Assembly: GCF_029714405.1 (NCBI RefSeq)
Contig: NZ_CP121651.1
Coordinates: forward strand, 836,294-900,293
Source: Bradyrhizobium sp. CB82
Lineage (GTDB): Bacteria > Pseudomonadota > Alphaproteobacteria > Rhizobiales > Xanthobacteraceae
Direction of reading: 5' to 3'
Length of the DNA: 64,000 nt
Part shown: one piece after another, positions 8,782-17,312 of the stretch
Layout: every line of letters begins with the position of its first letter
Position numbering within the stretch: the first letter of the stretch is position 1
Translations under genes and position numbers: made by a program
Notes under the pieces: generated by a model
What the model saw: only the letters and a program-made list of their open reading frames with translations
Database searches by the model: none
Told to the model about the DNA's origin: nothing

Positions 8782-9231
8782 TCAAAACTCTCTGGCGCGC
8801 AACTCGTCGAATTCCTTGCGACAGGCATTGCTGAATTCGTGCAGTAGGTCGATCGAACCGTTGATCGCCATGTCGCGCAGCTCAACGAAGCTCTTGTCCG
8901 GCTCCAGATAGGTGTTGAGAATCTTTCGGGCGATCCCCTCTGCACAATGCACGACCGGCTGCGAGGACGAGACGCGCATCCGGCCCAGCTTCGCATAGAG
9001 GCCGACAAGACCGGAAATGTCGGCTTCATCGTGCTGGAGGGCGTCGATGTAGCATTTCGAGGCTTCCTCGATGAAATCCCGGTAAAGGACCTGCCGTCGG
9101 TTCCTCTCGTAGTGCAGCCACTGGGCGCGAACCTGATTCTTCTGGTTCAGCCAGTTGGCGATCACGCTCGTCAAGCCGCCGATCGTGGTGCCAGCCAGCG
9201 CAGCCAAGGCGGAGGTGATCGAAGCTTCCAT
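8782..9231 (-). CDS. hypothetical membrane-anchored protein
   Basis: A 149-aa protein. Residues 6-27 form a single hydrophobic segment; the rest is charged and helical (RAQWLHYERNRRQVLY and later stretches), so a small anchor with a cytoplasmic helical domain is likely. GAGAGGGG precedes the start. It lies convergent to the CoA operon and 21 bp after the NDH-2 gene in the same direction. No family is recognised. Confidence 0.65.
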   Translation of the reverse strand: MEASITSALAALAGTTIGGLTSVIANWLNQKNQVRAQWLHYERNRRQVLYRDFIEEASKCYIDALQHDEADISGLVGLYAKLGRMRVSSSQPVVHCAEGIARKILNTYLEPDKSFVELRDMAINGSIDLLHEFSNACRKEFDELRAREF

Positions 9232-9252
9232 GAGCGCCCCTCTCGCCGATGG

Positions 9253-10614
9253 CTAGCGCGACGCTGGCGGACGCGGCGCTTCCGAGATCAGGCGCGAGCT
9301 GCGCTGCCCGGTCAGGTATGACCAGAACCACTGGGTCTGAACCCGGAACCGGTTCTGGAGCTGCGGCAGCGACAGCACGTGCAGCGCTGCCCAGACCAGC
9401 CAGGTCAGGAAGCCGCCGGTGCGCAGCCAGCCGGCCTCAAGGATGGCGAAGTTCTTGCCGACCACCGCCATGTTGCCCTTGCTCCGATAGCGGAAGGGAC
9501 GGCCTTCCTTGCGTCCCCTGACCCGGCGGGCAATCAACCGCCCTACAAAGCGTCCCTGCTGGATCGCAGCTTGCGCCACGCCGGGCACGGGATGACCGTC
9601 CTGGGTCATCGCGGCGGCATCGCCCACCACAAAGACGTCAGGTGACTCGGGGAGGTCCAGGAAGGGACCGACCAGGGCGCGTCCAGCCCTGTCCATGGTG
9701 GTGCCGAGCATCTTCACAACCGGTGAAGCGGCAACGCCGGCGGTCCAGAGCACCGTGGCGCTCGCAATCCGTTCGCCGGCAGCAATCACGCCCTGGTCGT
9801 CGACTTTCTCGACCTTCACCCCGTTCATGACTTCGACGCCGAGCTTCTTCAGCCGCTTGGCGACCTTTCTGGAAAGCGATTCGGCAAAGGTCGGAAGGAC
9901 CCGCGTCCCGCCATCCAGCAACAGGATCCGGCTCTTGGCGGGATCGATGTTGCGAAAATTCCTGCGCAGCGTCACCGAAACCAGCTGGGCGATCGAGGCG
10001 GCCAGCTCGACGCCGGTCGGGCCGGCACCCACGAGCACGAACGTCATCTGGCGCGCGCGTTCCTCGTCGTCGCTGGTCGATTCGGCCAGTTCGAAGGCGC
10101 CCAGGATCTTGGTTCGGATGGTCTCGGCATCGTTGAGGTTCTTCAGCCCCGGTGCGAACCGGGCAAACTCATCATGTCCGAAATAGCTCGGGCGCATGCC
10201 GGCGGCCACAACGAGAAAGTCGTACTCGATCTTGCGGCTGCCCGCGCCTGGACATGTCGCCTCGATCGTGCGTGCCACAGGATTGATGCCATTGACTTCG
10301 GCCAGCAACACGCTGAGATTTTTCTGCTTCGCCTCGAGCTGACGGAAAGGCGCGGCAATCTCGGCCGGCGCCAAAACCGCGGTTGCGACCTGGTACAGCA
10401 GCGGCTGGAAGATATGATGATTGCGCCGGTCGACCAGCAGGATTTCGACGTCGGAACGCTTCAGCGCGCGCGCAGACGCGATGCCGGCAAATCCCCCGCC
10501 GACGATGACGACGCGCTTCTTGCCGGGAGCCGTATTGGCTGCTGCCGGTTTTTCCGGCGGAAAGGATCTGGTCAGAACTGTGGTCAATGATGCACCCGAT
10601 CGCGTTGTACGCAC
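9253..10614 (-). CDS. type II NADH dehydrogenase (NAD(P)/FAD-dependent oxidoreductase)
   Basis: A 453-aa membrane-associated NADH:quinone oxidoreductase. The N-terminal FAD motif GGGFAG is at 39-44; a second dinucleotide motif, VGAGPTGVELAAS, lies in the middle for NADH; VFVVGDAAAM near residue 320 is the third FAD contact. The C-terminal hydrophobic stretch ending about 40 residues before the stop (GGFLTWLVWAALHVLSL) fits the membrane anchor of NDH-2. The start given is a GTG, about 30 residues ahead of the Rossmann motif; the true start may be later. It gives a non-proton-pumping entry to respiration. Confidence 0.85.
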   Translation of the reverse strand: MRTTRSGASLTTVLTRSFPPEKPAAANTAPGKKRVVIVGGGFAGIASARALKRSDVEILLVDRRNHHIFQPLLYQVATAVLAPAEIAAPFRQLEAKQKNLSVLLAEVNGINPVARTIEATCPGAGSRKIEYDFLVVAAGMRPSYFGHDEFARFAPGLKNLNDAETIRTKILGAFELAESTSDDEERARQMTFVLVGAGPTGVELAASIAQLVSVTLRRNFRNIDPAKSRILLLDGGTRVLPTFAESLSRKVAKRLKKLGVEVMNGVKVEKVDDQGVIAAGERIASATVLWTAGVAASPVVKMLGTTMDRAGRALVGPFLDLPESPDVFVVGDAAAMTQDGHPVPGVAQAAIQQGRFVGRLIARRVRGRKEGRPFRYRSKGNMAVVGKNFAILEAGWLRTGGFLTWLVWAALHVLSLPQLQNRFRVQTQWFWSYLTGQRSSRLISEAPRPPASR

Positions 10615-10738
10615 TCCCAGCGTTCTTTCTTATCGGATCGTTCAGAGTGCCTATTGAACGGCGCTGCGATCTCTGGAATGTCCTTGTCGCTTTATTCGGC
10701 TATCGAAGCGACGCGCTCGACCAGCAGTCGAGACCCGC

Positions 10739-11070
10739 TCAGATGAAATTCTCCTTCACCATTTCCCAGACATCGTTGCCGCGGCCGTGCAGCACGGCGC
10801 GCACTGAATAGAGCGCCATGCCGACGGCTGGTTCAACCTGCATGAAAGGCGGCATCACAAGCTGCATCGGGTTGACGTGCACATGCAGGAGCGCCGGCCC
10901 TGGCTGGGACAGCCAGCCCTTGACGGCGTCCTCGAGCTGATCCGCCCTGGACACGGTTTGGCCCCACAGGCCCATCGCCCGTGCGACGTCGGCAAAGTTC
11001 GGATTCTTCAGCCGTGTGTAGGTGTCGAGCATGCCCTCGGCCTTCTGCTCGATCTCGACAAAGCCCGCTC
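10739..11070 (-). pseudogene. 3' remnant of a pyruvate dehydrogenase (quinone) / ThDP enzyme gene
   Basis: About 110 codons match the C-terminal end of PoxB-like thiamine diphosphate enzymes: the NFADVARAMGLWG stretch, GPALLHVHVNP and a C-terminal segment ending GRGNDVWEMVKENFI before the stop. The upstream 80 percent of the gene is missing. The remnant begins only about 50 bp after the end of the AraC gene, so a deletion or insertion removed the rest. It is not expected to make a working enzyme. Confidence 0.75.
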
Positions 11071-11118
11071 GGAATCGCACCCGGGTGCAGCCTTGGTGGC
11101 CGACCGATGTCGACCTCG

Positions 11119-11661
11119 CTACTGGACCTCGTACTCGCGGCGCCAACTGGCTGGACTTTGTCCGAAGGCCTGCCTGAACAGTCTGCATAGATGCGCCTGA
11201 TCCGAAAATCCGACGCGCAGCGCAATTTCGCTCAGCGAAGCCGAGCTCGTGATCATCAGGCTGCAGGCCTTCTCCAACCGTCGCTTGACCACATAGGCAT
11301 GTGGCGGTTCCCCGAAGGTCAGCTTGAACGAGCGCGAGAAGTGCGCGGGGCTTCGCCTGGCGATAGCACTGAGGTCTTGCGTATGAATGGGTCGATGCAG
11401 ATTCTTGTCGATGAAGATTCGCACCCGCATGATCTGCCAGCCGGCCAGCCCCGCGGATCTGGACCGCTTGACCCCCGAGTGACGCTCGATCTCGGACTGC
11501 AGGATGGTCGAAGCGGCGGCCAGTGACGCCTTCGCAACCTCGCGATCGTGCTCAAATTCGCGCTTGGCGACGTCGAGGAGCTCGGCGAGGCTTCCGGCCA
11601 GATAGCCGAACTCGGGACCAGCCGGCCAAGAACGGGGTGCGGTGCTTTGAAACTCTTCCAT
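11119..11661 (-). CDS. AraC family transcriptional regulator
   Basis: A 180-aa regulator (from ATG 11661, preceded by GAGGG; an upstream ATG at 11700 lacks a ribosome site). The C-terminal 100 residues hold two helix-turn-helix motifs of the AraC family, the second being SLSEIALRVGFSDQAHLCRLF. The N-terminal 70 residues are helical and do not resemble the cupin sensor domain, so the effector is unknown. It lies just upstream of the poxB remnant. Confidence 0.85.
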   Translation of the reverse strand: MEEFQSTAPRSWPAGPEFGYLAGSLAELLDVAKREFEHDREVAKASLAAASTILQSEIERHSGVKRSRSAGLAGWQIMRVRIFIDKNLHRPIHTQDLSAIARRSPAHFSRSFKLTFGEPPHAYVVKRRLEKACSLMITSSASLSEIALRVGFSDQAHLCRLFRQAFGQSPASWRREYEVQ

Positions 11662-12720
11662 GGCAATCCCTCGACAAGCATCCCGGCCCGAGAGAACCAT
11701 GGTGCAAACGATCCCGTTTGGCTTGTTAAGTAGTGTTCTGCTTCATTAATTTGCAGCGCAACACGGAAATATCGTCTGCAATTGCAAATACATAAGCCAT
11801 GGACGATGGCATCGACGAGCGAGCCGACGCACCTTCAAGTGCTACCAATAGGTTACAAGGCTGACGAGCATGCAGACCTAGAGGGCCGCCTCCGCAAGAG
11901 GCGGATGGGCGAACATCGACCCGCAATCCAAGGCGGGCAACGGCAAACCGAACCACGATCAGGATGACCAGGGCGAAGAACAGATACCTCACGAAGGATC
12001 AACCAGGAAGACGCCGACAATCACGATTGACATCGCGGTGCCGATGAATGCCGCAGCAATCCGGTTGACGGCTTTTGCCAATGCCCTGCCGCGCGTGGGC
12101 TGCGCGAGAATGGTAACGGTTACCGCGGGTGACGATGCGCCGCCGAGCCGCAGCCAGAACGCCACAATAGAGCGCGACTACTGCTGCCAGCCAGATGCGT
12201 GGCGACTATCCCATATGCGAAACGGTATGGAACGCGGTCGCGCTTCCTTTGACGTACCCCAGAGGGCCTCCTTGGGACGGGGGATCCGAGGAGGCCCTCT
12301 CAACGGAGCGGAGGACCGCACGCTCCGACGCACCGGCGATGGTCGTTTCGGCAGCTTGATTGAAGTGCGCTGCAATAGATTTCATCGCCTTGGGTCGGCT
12401 TGTCTGTTCTTTCGGTTAGGAGAATAGCGTTCGTGAATTCTCCAGTCGGTCGGCGGCCGTCCCAAGGTCAAGTCGGCCGATTCCGAACGCGCGGCGCCAG
12501 CGCTATTGCGCTGGAGGCTTTGCCACGCCGGAGTTCAATGACTTGCAAAGCCATGCGATAATTTGAAGATTCCTGCTGTTCGATGTCGCGGCTCGCCCGA
12601 ACGCGACGAGTTGCCGCACGAACGTGCTATTGGAAGCGTGCAAGGACAAGCGGTCCCAGCCATCCTCAGGTACCTTGGAGGCCGCCGTGGGCAGACCCTC
12701 AGAACGCCACTGCTCGACCG
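11662..12720. other. 1-kb stretch without a confident gene; membrane-protein fragment and hairpin
   Basis: No intact gene is visible. On the minus strand, 11989-12170 could encode the C-terminal end of a membrane protein (segment AAAFIGTAMSIVIVGVFL) with a stop just upstream in frame. Its TGA overlaps a GTG that opens a short hydrophobic ORF ending at 11726, so this may be a decayed transporter region. A 12-bp perfect inverted repeat lies at 12261-12300. The last 250 bp should hold the promoter of the histidine kinase, but no clear boxes are seen. Confidence 0.4.
12261..12300. repeat. 12-bp perfect inverted repeat
   Basis: AGAGGGCCTCCT (12261-12272) and AGGAGGCCCTCT (12289-12300) with a 16-nt loop. 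No T-run on either side, so a terminator is unlikely. It could be an operator, a mobile-element end or a stable RNA hairpin. Confidence 0.6.
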
Positions 12721-14181
12721 ATGTCGGAACAACTACTTCGAATCATAAACAGGCCAACCGGCCTCCCAGTCGCCCTCATGCTTCTTGGCGTGGCGGTCGT
12801 TTTCGCATTCGACACCTTCGCGCCGCTCGAGATCGCGATCGCGGTGCTGTACGCCGTCGTAGTCATTGCTTCAGCGGATTTCCTCGGTCGGCGCGGCATC
12901 CTGCTTGTCTCCGCCGTCTGCATCCTGCTGACTGTTCTGAGCTATGCGATCGTTCACGGGGAGTCCTTGGGAAGTGGACCAGCGCTGCGCGCGTTGATCG
13001 GCCTCTGCGCGATCGGCGTATCAACAGTAGCCGCGCTGAGAAACCGGGAAGCCGCGGAAAACCTGATCGCCCAGGCAGCCCTTCTCGATTTGACCCATGA
13101 TGCCATCTTCGTGCGGGATCGAAACGATATCATTACCTATTGGAACGCCGGCGCCGAGGAGCTCTACGGCTGGCCCTCAAAAGAGGCGCTCGGGCAGAAC
13201 GTCGACACTTTGCTGAAGACAAAGCACCCACCGTCGACCGGACAGCTCGAGCAGCCAAATGACCCCGGCCGCTGGCAAGGTGAACTCATTCACACCCGAC
13301 GCGATGGCAATGAAATATGGGTTGCCAGCCGTTGGGCAGTACAACGCGACGAACTGGGACGCCCGGTCGCCACCATGGAGACCAACAGCGACATCACGGA
13401 GCAGAAGCGCGCGGAAGACGCGCTGTATAATGCACGTAGTCAATTGGAGCACGTCACCCGTGTCAGCACACTCGGCGAATTGACCGCGTCGATTGCACAC
13501 GAGGTCAACCAGCCGCTCGGTGCAATCGTGACAAATGGTGAAGCTGGCTTGCGGTGGCTCTTGCGCAGCGAGCCAAATCTTGAAGAAGTTCGCGGAGCGG
13601 TCGAGAGGATGATCGGCAACGGGCGGCGTGCGAGCGAGGTCATTGCCCGCCTTCGCGCCCTGGCGAGCAAGAGCAATCCGTCCCACACGGCTCTCACCTT
13701 GAACGATATCGTTACTGACGTCATCCCGCTCGTCGAGCGCGAGATGCACAACAATGATGTGGCGCTCAGGCTTGATCTTCAGGCGCCCGCGCCGTTCGTG
13801 CTTGGCGACCGTGTGCAGCTTGCACAGGTCGTCATCAATCTCGTTGTCAACGCCATACACGCTATGTCGCAGACCGAAGGCCGGACGCGGCGTCTGTCCA
13901 TCACGTCCAGAACGTCGTTTGAGCAGTCAAGCTTGCGAATGGCCATCCTGGAGATCGAGGATACGGGAACCGGAATTGATCCAAAGATAGCCGACCATCT
14001 CTTTAGCCCCTTCCATACGACAAAGGCTGACGGAATGGGGATGGGGCTCTCGATCAGCCGGACCATCGTGGAGAGCCACGGAGGCTCTATCTCGGCGACA
14101 TCCGACAAGCAATCGGGAGCCTTGTTCGAGATCCGTCTTCCTGTGCTGCAGCAAGGCGAAGCATCGGCGGCCACCGGCTAG
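12721..14181 (+). CDS. PAS-domain sensor histidine kinase (FixL-like)
   Basis: A 486-aa kinase. Residues 15-100 hold about four membrane helices. A PAS domain follows (about 115-225) with FVRDRNDIITYWNAGAEELYGW and a closing DITEQKRAE PAC segment. The H-box STLGELTASIAHEVNQPLGA puts the phospho-accepting His at 260. The ATPase domain has the N-box VVINLVVNAIHAM and the G-boxes EDTGTGID and GMGMGLSISRTIV. No haem-binding His pattern is evident in the PAS domain, so oxygen sensing is not implied. It is likely to signal to the FixJ-like protein 0.7 kb downstream. Its end overlaps the convergent AraC gene by 4 bp. Confidence 0.88.
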   Translation: MSEQLLRIINRPTGLPVALMLLGVAVVFAFDTFAPLEIAIAVLYAVVVIASADFLGRRGILLVSAVCILLTVLSYAIVHGESLGSGPALRALIGLCAIGVSTVAALRNREAAENLIAQAALLDLTHDAIFVRDRNDIITYWNAGAEELYGWPSKEALGQNVDTLLKTKHPPSTGQLEQPNDPGRWQGELIHTRRDGNEIWVASRWAVQRDELGRPVATMETNSDITEQKRAEDALYNARSQLEHVTRVSTLGELTASIAHEVNQPLGAIVTNGEAGLRWLLRSEPNLEEVRGAVERMIGNGRRASEVIARLRALASKSNPSHTALTLNDIVTDVIPLVEREMHNNDVALRLDLQAPAPFVLGDRVQLAQVVINLVVNAIHAMSQTEGRTRRLSITSRTSFEQSSLRMAILEIEDTGTGIDPKIADHLFSPFHTTKADGMGMGLSISRTIVESHGGSISATSDKQSGALFEIRLPVLQQGEASAATG

Positions 14182-14642
14182 GGACTCGACCACCGATAAT
14201 CACGTGGCGACATTCCGACATGCTGACGAAAGCGCCGAGCAAAGTGGCTTTGATCTGCAAAGCCCGCGGCAAGCGCGATTTGCGATAGCGGCATCTCGGT
14301 CCCGGAAAGCAGCTGCTTGGTCCTCTCCACGCGCTGGCGGATCAGGTAGTCGTGGGGCGTGATGGCCATGGACTGCTTGAAGGCCCGCACGAAGTAGCAG
14401 ACTGAAAGCTTCGCCAATCCGGCCAGAAACTCCACGGTAATCCGCTGGTCGATGTGGTCCTCGATATAATCACGAATCCGCCGCAGCACCCTGGGAGGCA
14501 ATCCGCCACGAGCAAATCCCGTCGACACCATCGTGCCGGACGGCAGTTGTGGCACCGGCAAGTCAGATTCCGCCTGGAGAATGACCGGCAGAAAAGAATG
14601 CCCGAAACCTTCGCTTTCCGGCTCGTCCGTCACCCTCAACAT
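14178..14642 (-). CDS. AraC family transcriptional regulator (short)
   Basis: A 154-aa protein from ATG 14642, which has AGGAGGAG directly upstream. The C-terminal 100 residues carry both AraC helix-turn-helix motifs (VEFLAGLAKLSVCYFVRAF and LSQIALAAGFADQSHFARRF). Only about 50 residues precede them, so there is no full sensor domain. It lies convergent to the histidine kinase and divergent from the FixJ-like gene, and may regulate the latter. Confidence 0.85.
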   Translation of the reverse strand: MLRVTDEPESEGFGHSFLPVILQAESDLPVPQLPSGTMVSTGFARGGLPPRVLRRIRDYIEDHIDQRITVEFLAGLAKLSVCYFVRAFKQSMAITPHDYLIRQRVERTKQLLSGTEMPLSQIALAAGFADQSHFARRFRQHVGMSPRDYRWSSP

Positions 14643-14913
14643 CCGCTCCTCCTGAATCGTCTTGTGCCGCCTACCTGACGCCGACTTACGATGCGAAGTC
14701 CTCGCCTTGGTCGACGTCAAGGATGGCGCCTGACCCAAACAACGCCAATCGTGCATGCGCGTGATCGCAATCACACCAAGGTATGGGCGAAGGGCGCCTG
14801 ACCCGGAGCGGTCCTCGGAGAAAAGAGACGCACTCGACCATACGTTGGTGTGATGATCTCGACGGCCTTGCCGTGCTATGAAGGCTTATTCTCGCTATTG
14901 GCCCGGAACAGGC

Positions 14914-15543
14914 ATGCCCACCCCGTCAGACGAGCTTCCTATCGTGCACATCGTCGATGACGACGCCGAGATGCGCAAAGGGGTCGAAAGCTTGCTCCGC
15001 TCTGTCGGCCTGGAGGCACGAACCTACGGTTCAACCCAAGAATTCCTGAAGTCGGACGGTCTGGACTCTCCGGGGTGCATCGTTCTGGACATCCGCCTGC
15101 CCGGAACCAATGGACTGGATTTTCAGGAAGGATTGGCCGATCTTGGCATACACTTGCCCGTTATCCTCATGACCGGACACGGCGACATTCCGATGTCGGT
15201 CCGAGCCATGAAGGCCGGCGCAGTCGATTTCCTGCCAAAACCATTCCGCGACCAGGACATGATCGACGCGGTGACGGCTGCGATCAACCGCGACCGGACC
15301 CGGCGGGCCAGCGAGGGCCAAGCCATCGCCGTTGCCGATCGCTATGCCACCCTGTCTCCACGGGAGCGCGAGGTGATGGCGCTCGTGACAGCGGGCAAGA
15401 TGAACAAGCAGATCGCGGGCGAACTCAGTTTGAGCGAGGTGACGGTCAAAATCCATCGCGGTGCGGCGATGCGTAAGATGGCGGCCCGCTCGCTGGCGGA
15501 TCTGGTTCGCATGGCGGATACGTTGAAGAACAGGACACGTTGA
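14914..15543 (+). CDS. FixJ-like two-component response regulator
   Basis: A 209-aa regulator: receiver domain 1-125 with acidic pocket Asp15/Asp16, phospho-acceptor Asp59 (VLDIRLPG) and a FLPKPF lysine; then a LuxR/FixJ-type helix-turn-helix (LSPREREVMALV to KIHRGAAMRKM, about 150-195). An ATG at 14878 in frame adds 12 residues. It is the probable partner of the upstream histidine kinase. The next gene, a lone receiver, starts 60 bp later. Confidence 0.88.
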   Translation: MPTPSDELPIVHIVDDDAEMRKGVESLLRSVGLEARTYGSTQEFLKSDGLDSPGCIVLDIRLPGTNGLDFQEGLADLGIHLPVILMTGHGDIPMSVRAMKAGAVDFLPKPFRDQDMIDAVTAAINRDRTRRASEGQAIAVADRYATLSPREREVMALVTAGKMNKQIAGELSLSEVTVKIHRGAAMRKMAARSLADLVRMADTLKNRTR

Positions 15544-15602
15544 GAACGCTTACCGATGTTTATGCGCTACGCCCGGCGGCCACTTCGCGAGGAGACCAGC
15601 GA

Positions 15603-15971
15603 ATGGCCGATCAGCTGATCTCGATCATCGACGACGACGCCCCCATGCGCGAGGCGCTGGTTAGCCTCGTTCGCTCGCTGGGCTACGAAGTACGCGACTT
15701 TGCATCGGCCGAGGATTTTCTCGCCTCGAGCGATATCGAAGCATATGCCTGCGCCATTACAGATATCCAGATGCCAGGAATGAACGGCTTTGAACTGAAG
15801 CGCGAGCTCGCTAGCCGCCATAGCTCGTTGCCGGTGATTATGGTTACCGCCCGCGCCGAACCTGGCATCGAGGAGAAAGCGATGTCTAGCGGGGCGTGTT
15901 GCTTTCTTCGCAAGCCGCTTGCGGCGGAGACGTTGGTGAACTGCCTGCAACGCGTTCTAGGAAGCTTCTGA
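15603..15971 (+). CDS. single-domain response regulator
   Basis: A 122-aa receiver with no output domain. Asp10/Asp11 form the acidic pocket, Asp54 (TDIQMPGMNG) is the phosphorylation site, and FLRKPL supplies the Lys. AGGAGA precedes the ATG. Such proteins act as phosphate sinks or bind other proteins. It is likely to be in one operon with the FixJ-like gene and to compete for, or relay, the same signal. Confidence 0.87.
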   Translation: MADQLISIIDDDAPMREALVSLVRSLGYEVRDFASAEDFLASSDIEAYACAITDIQMPGMNGFELKRELASRHSSLPVIMVTARAEPGIEEKAMSSGACCFLRKPLAAETLVNCLQRVLGSF

Positions 15972-16015
15972 CATAAACGCTACGGCTCGAAGCAGAAAAC
16001 ACAGTGCCCGCCACC

Positions 16016-16337
16016 TCAGGTCGAGGTCGCGGGCACGGCAATGTGATATCCTGCTGGCAGCAGAGGCTCAGTCACTCTCGGCACAGCGTAGGGGCGCGAA
16101 TGGGAGCGTCCATAGGAGCCGCTCCCATCGCTCAAGAGCGGATCACGATAGCAATCGCCACCGCGACGACATGGCCTGACACCGGGCCAGGGTGTCAAAG
16201 CCGCAGGACTCCATGAATAACGTAGCGTCCCTGCGGCAGTATTCATAGGTGTGCGCCGAAGCCGGCGTTGCGATCGCGGCGTAAGCAACTGCGCGTACCA
16301 GAGTGGATACGACGATCGATCTGAATGACAATGCCAT
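16016..16337 (-). pseudogene. DUF3551-like secreted protein gene with a frameshift
   Basis: From ATG 16337 the frame gives a signal peptide (hydrophobic core ending ATPASA) and the start of a small Cys protein (YCRRDATLF, SCGFDTLARCQAMSS). It is then cut by an early stop at 16143. The expected continuation (GGDCYRDPLLSDGS) is found in another frame from about 16170 down to a stop at 16016. A single-base indel near 16170 joins the two parts. The family is frequent in Bradyrhizobium as small periplasmic proteins of unknown role. It may be a pseudogene or a base error. Confidence 0.65.
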
Positions 16338-16543
16338 GCTTGTCCCTCTCCTTGTTGGATCCGAGCCACCTACCGGTTTCAAGATGAAGTGAGGGGTGTC
16401 GCGATGCCATCGTTCGAAGATGTGGCCGCGATCAGATCAAGGCATGACCGATCGCAAACGATTGAAGCAGTTTTGAACAAGCCTCCAACGTTTCAATCCC
16501 ATATACCCCCCGACAAAGCCGATCAGACTTCGGAGATATGACG

Positions 16544-16903
16544 ATGAGACATTCCTTGCTCTGCATGACCGCCGCAATCTCCCTTGTTGCCCTGACCTCC
16601 GTTGCGCAGGCTCGCTCGGCCTACGACGGCTCCTGGGACCTCCTCTTCGTGACGCAGAGAGGCGCGTGCGACCCAACCTATAACTTCTCCGTCAACATCA
16701 CCGACGGAATCATCACCCATCCAAACCTGGTCAAGTTCAGAGGCTACGTGGCAGGGTCGGGCGCCGCTCGCGCTTCGGTGACGGTCCACGAAAAGCATGC
16801 ATCCGGCTCAGGCCGGCTCTCGAGCTATACCGGCCGCGGGACATGGAGCGGCTATTCGGGTAGTTCGCGCTGTTCAGGGTACTGGACCGCTCAGCGAAAC
16901 TAA
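16544..16903 (+). CDS. small secreted protein of unknown function
   Basis: A 119-aa protein with a clear Sec signal peptide (cleavage after VAQA, about residue 23). The mature part starts RSAYDGSWD and ends in a Gly/Ser-rich repeat-like tail with CSGYWTAQR. ATG 16544 is chosen because GGAG lies 8 nt ahead; an ATG at 16538 is too close to it. Similar proteins are common in Bradyrhizobium by my recollection; no function is known. Confidence 0.65.
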   Translation: MRHSLLCMTAAISLVALTSVAQARSAYDGSWDLLFVTQRGACDPTYNFSVNITDGIITHPNLVKFRGYVAGSGAARASVTVHEKHASGSGRLSSYTGRGTWSGYSGSSRCSGYWTAQRN

Positions 16904-17312
16904 AGCTCTCGCATGGTTTTTGTCGGAATGGCAGCTAATCCGCTGCCCACTTGACGGCCACCGGCAGGTCGCCGTCAAGATCTCGCCGGAGGGCTCCCAT
17001 TTCTTGCCGTCGAGGCGCATGAATAGCACCTGCCTGACCGGCATGCGCTGGAGCAGCTGTTCCCGCACTGCGCGTTGCGCCGGGTGCTGGACCGCGCGGC
17101 GAGATTGATCACCGGTCCTGCCAAATCAAATGGCAGGAGAAGTTGCCCAGCCAGGACCGCAATTCCAGCCTAATTGCAGCAAGGGCTTGCAAGCAGCGGG
17201 AGCGATCTTGGTGTTCTGATCGTCGATAGACGGCTGGTCTGTCGCCGGACGAGGCTTTACAAGCGCGACATGGAAAGCGGCTATCCCGGTCAAGAGCCAA
17301 GGGGATCAGGGT
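16904..17312. other. 409-bp stretch without a recognised gene
   Basis: The plus strand has an open stretch (about 16960-17170) whose end reads like a protein C-terminus, HALEQLFPHCALRRVLDRAA, but it has no start and no family that I recognise. It may be a gene remnant. The last 100 bp should contain the promoter of the efflux operon; no consensus boxes stand out. Confidence 0.35.
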
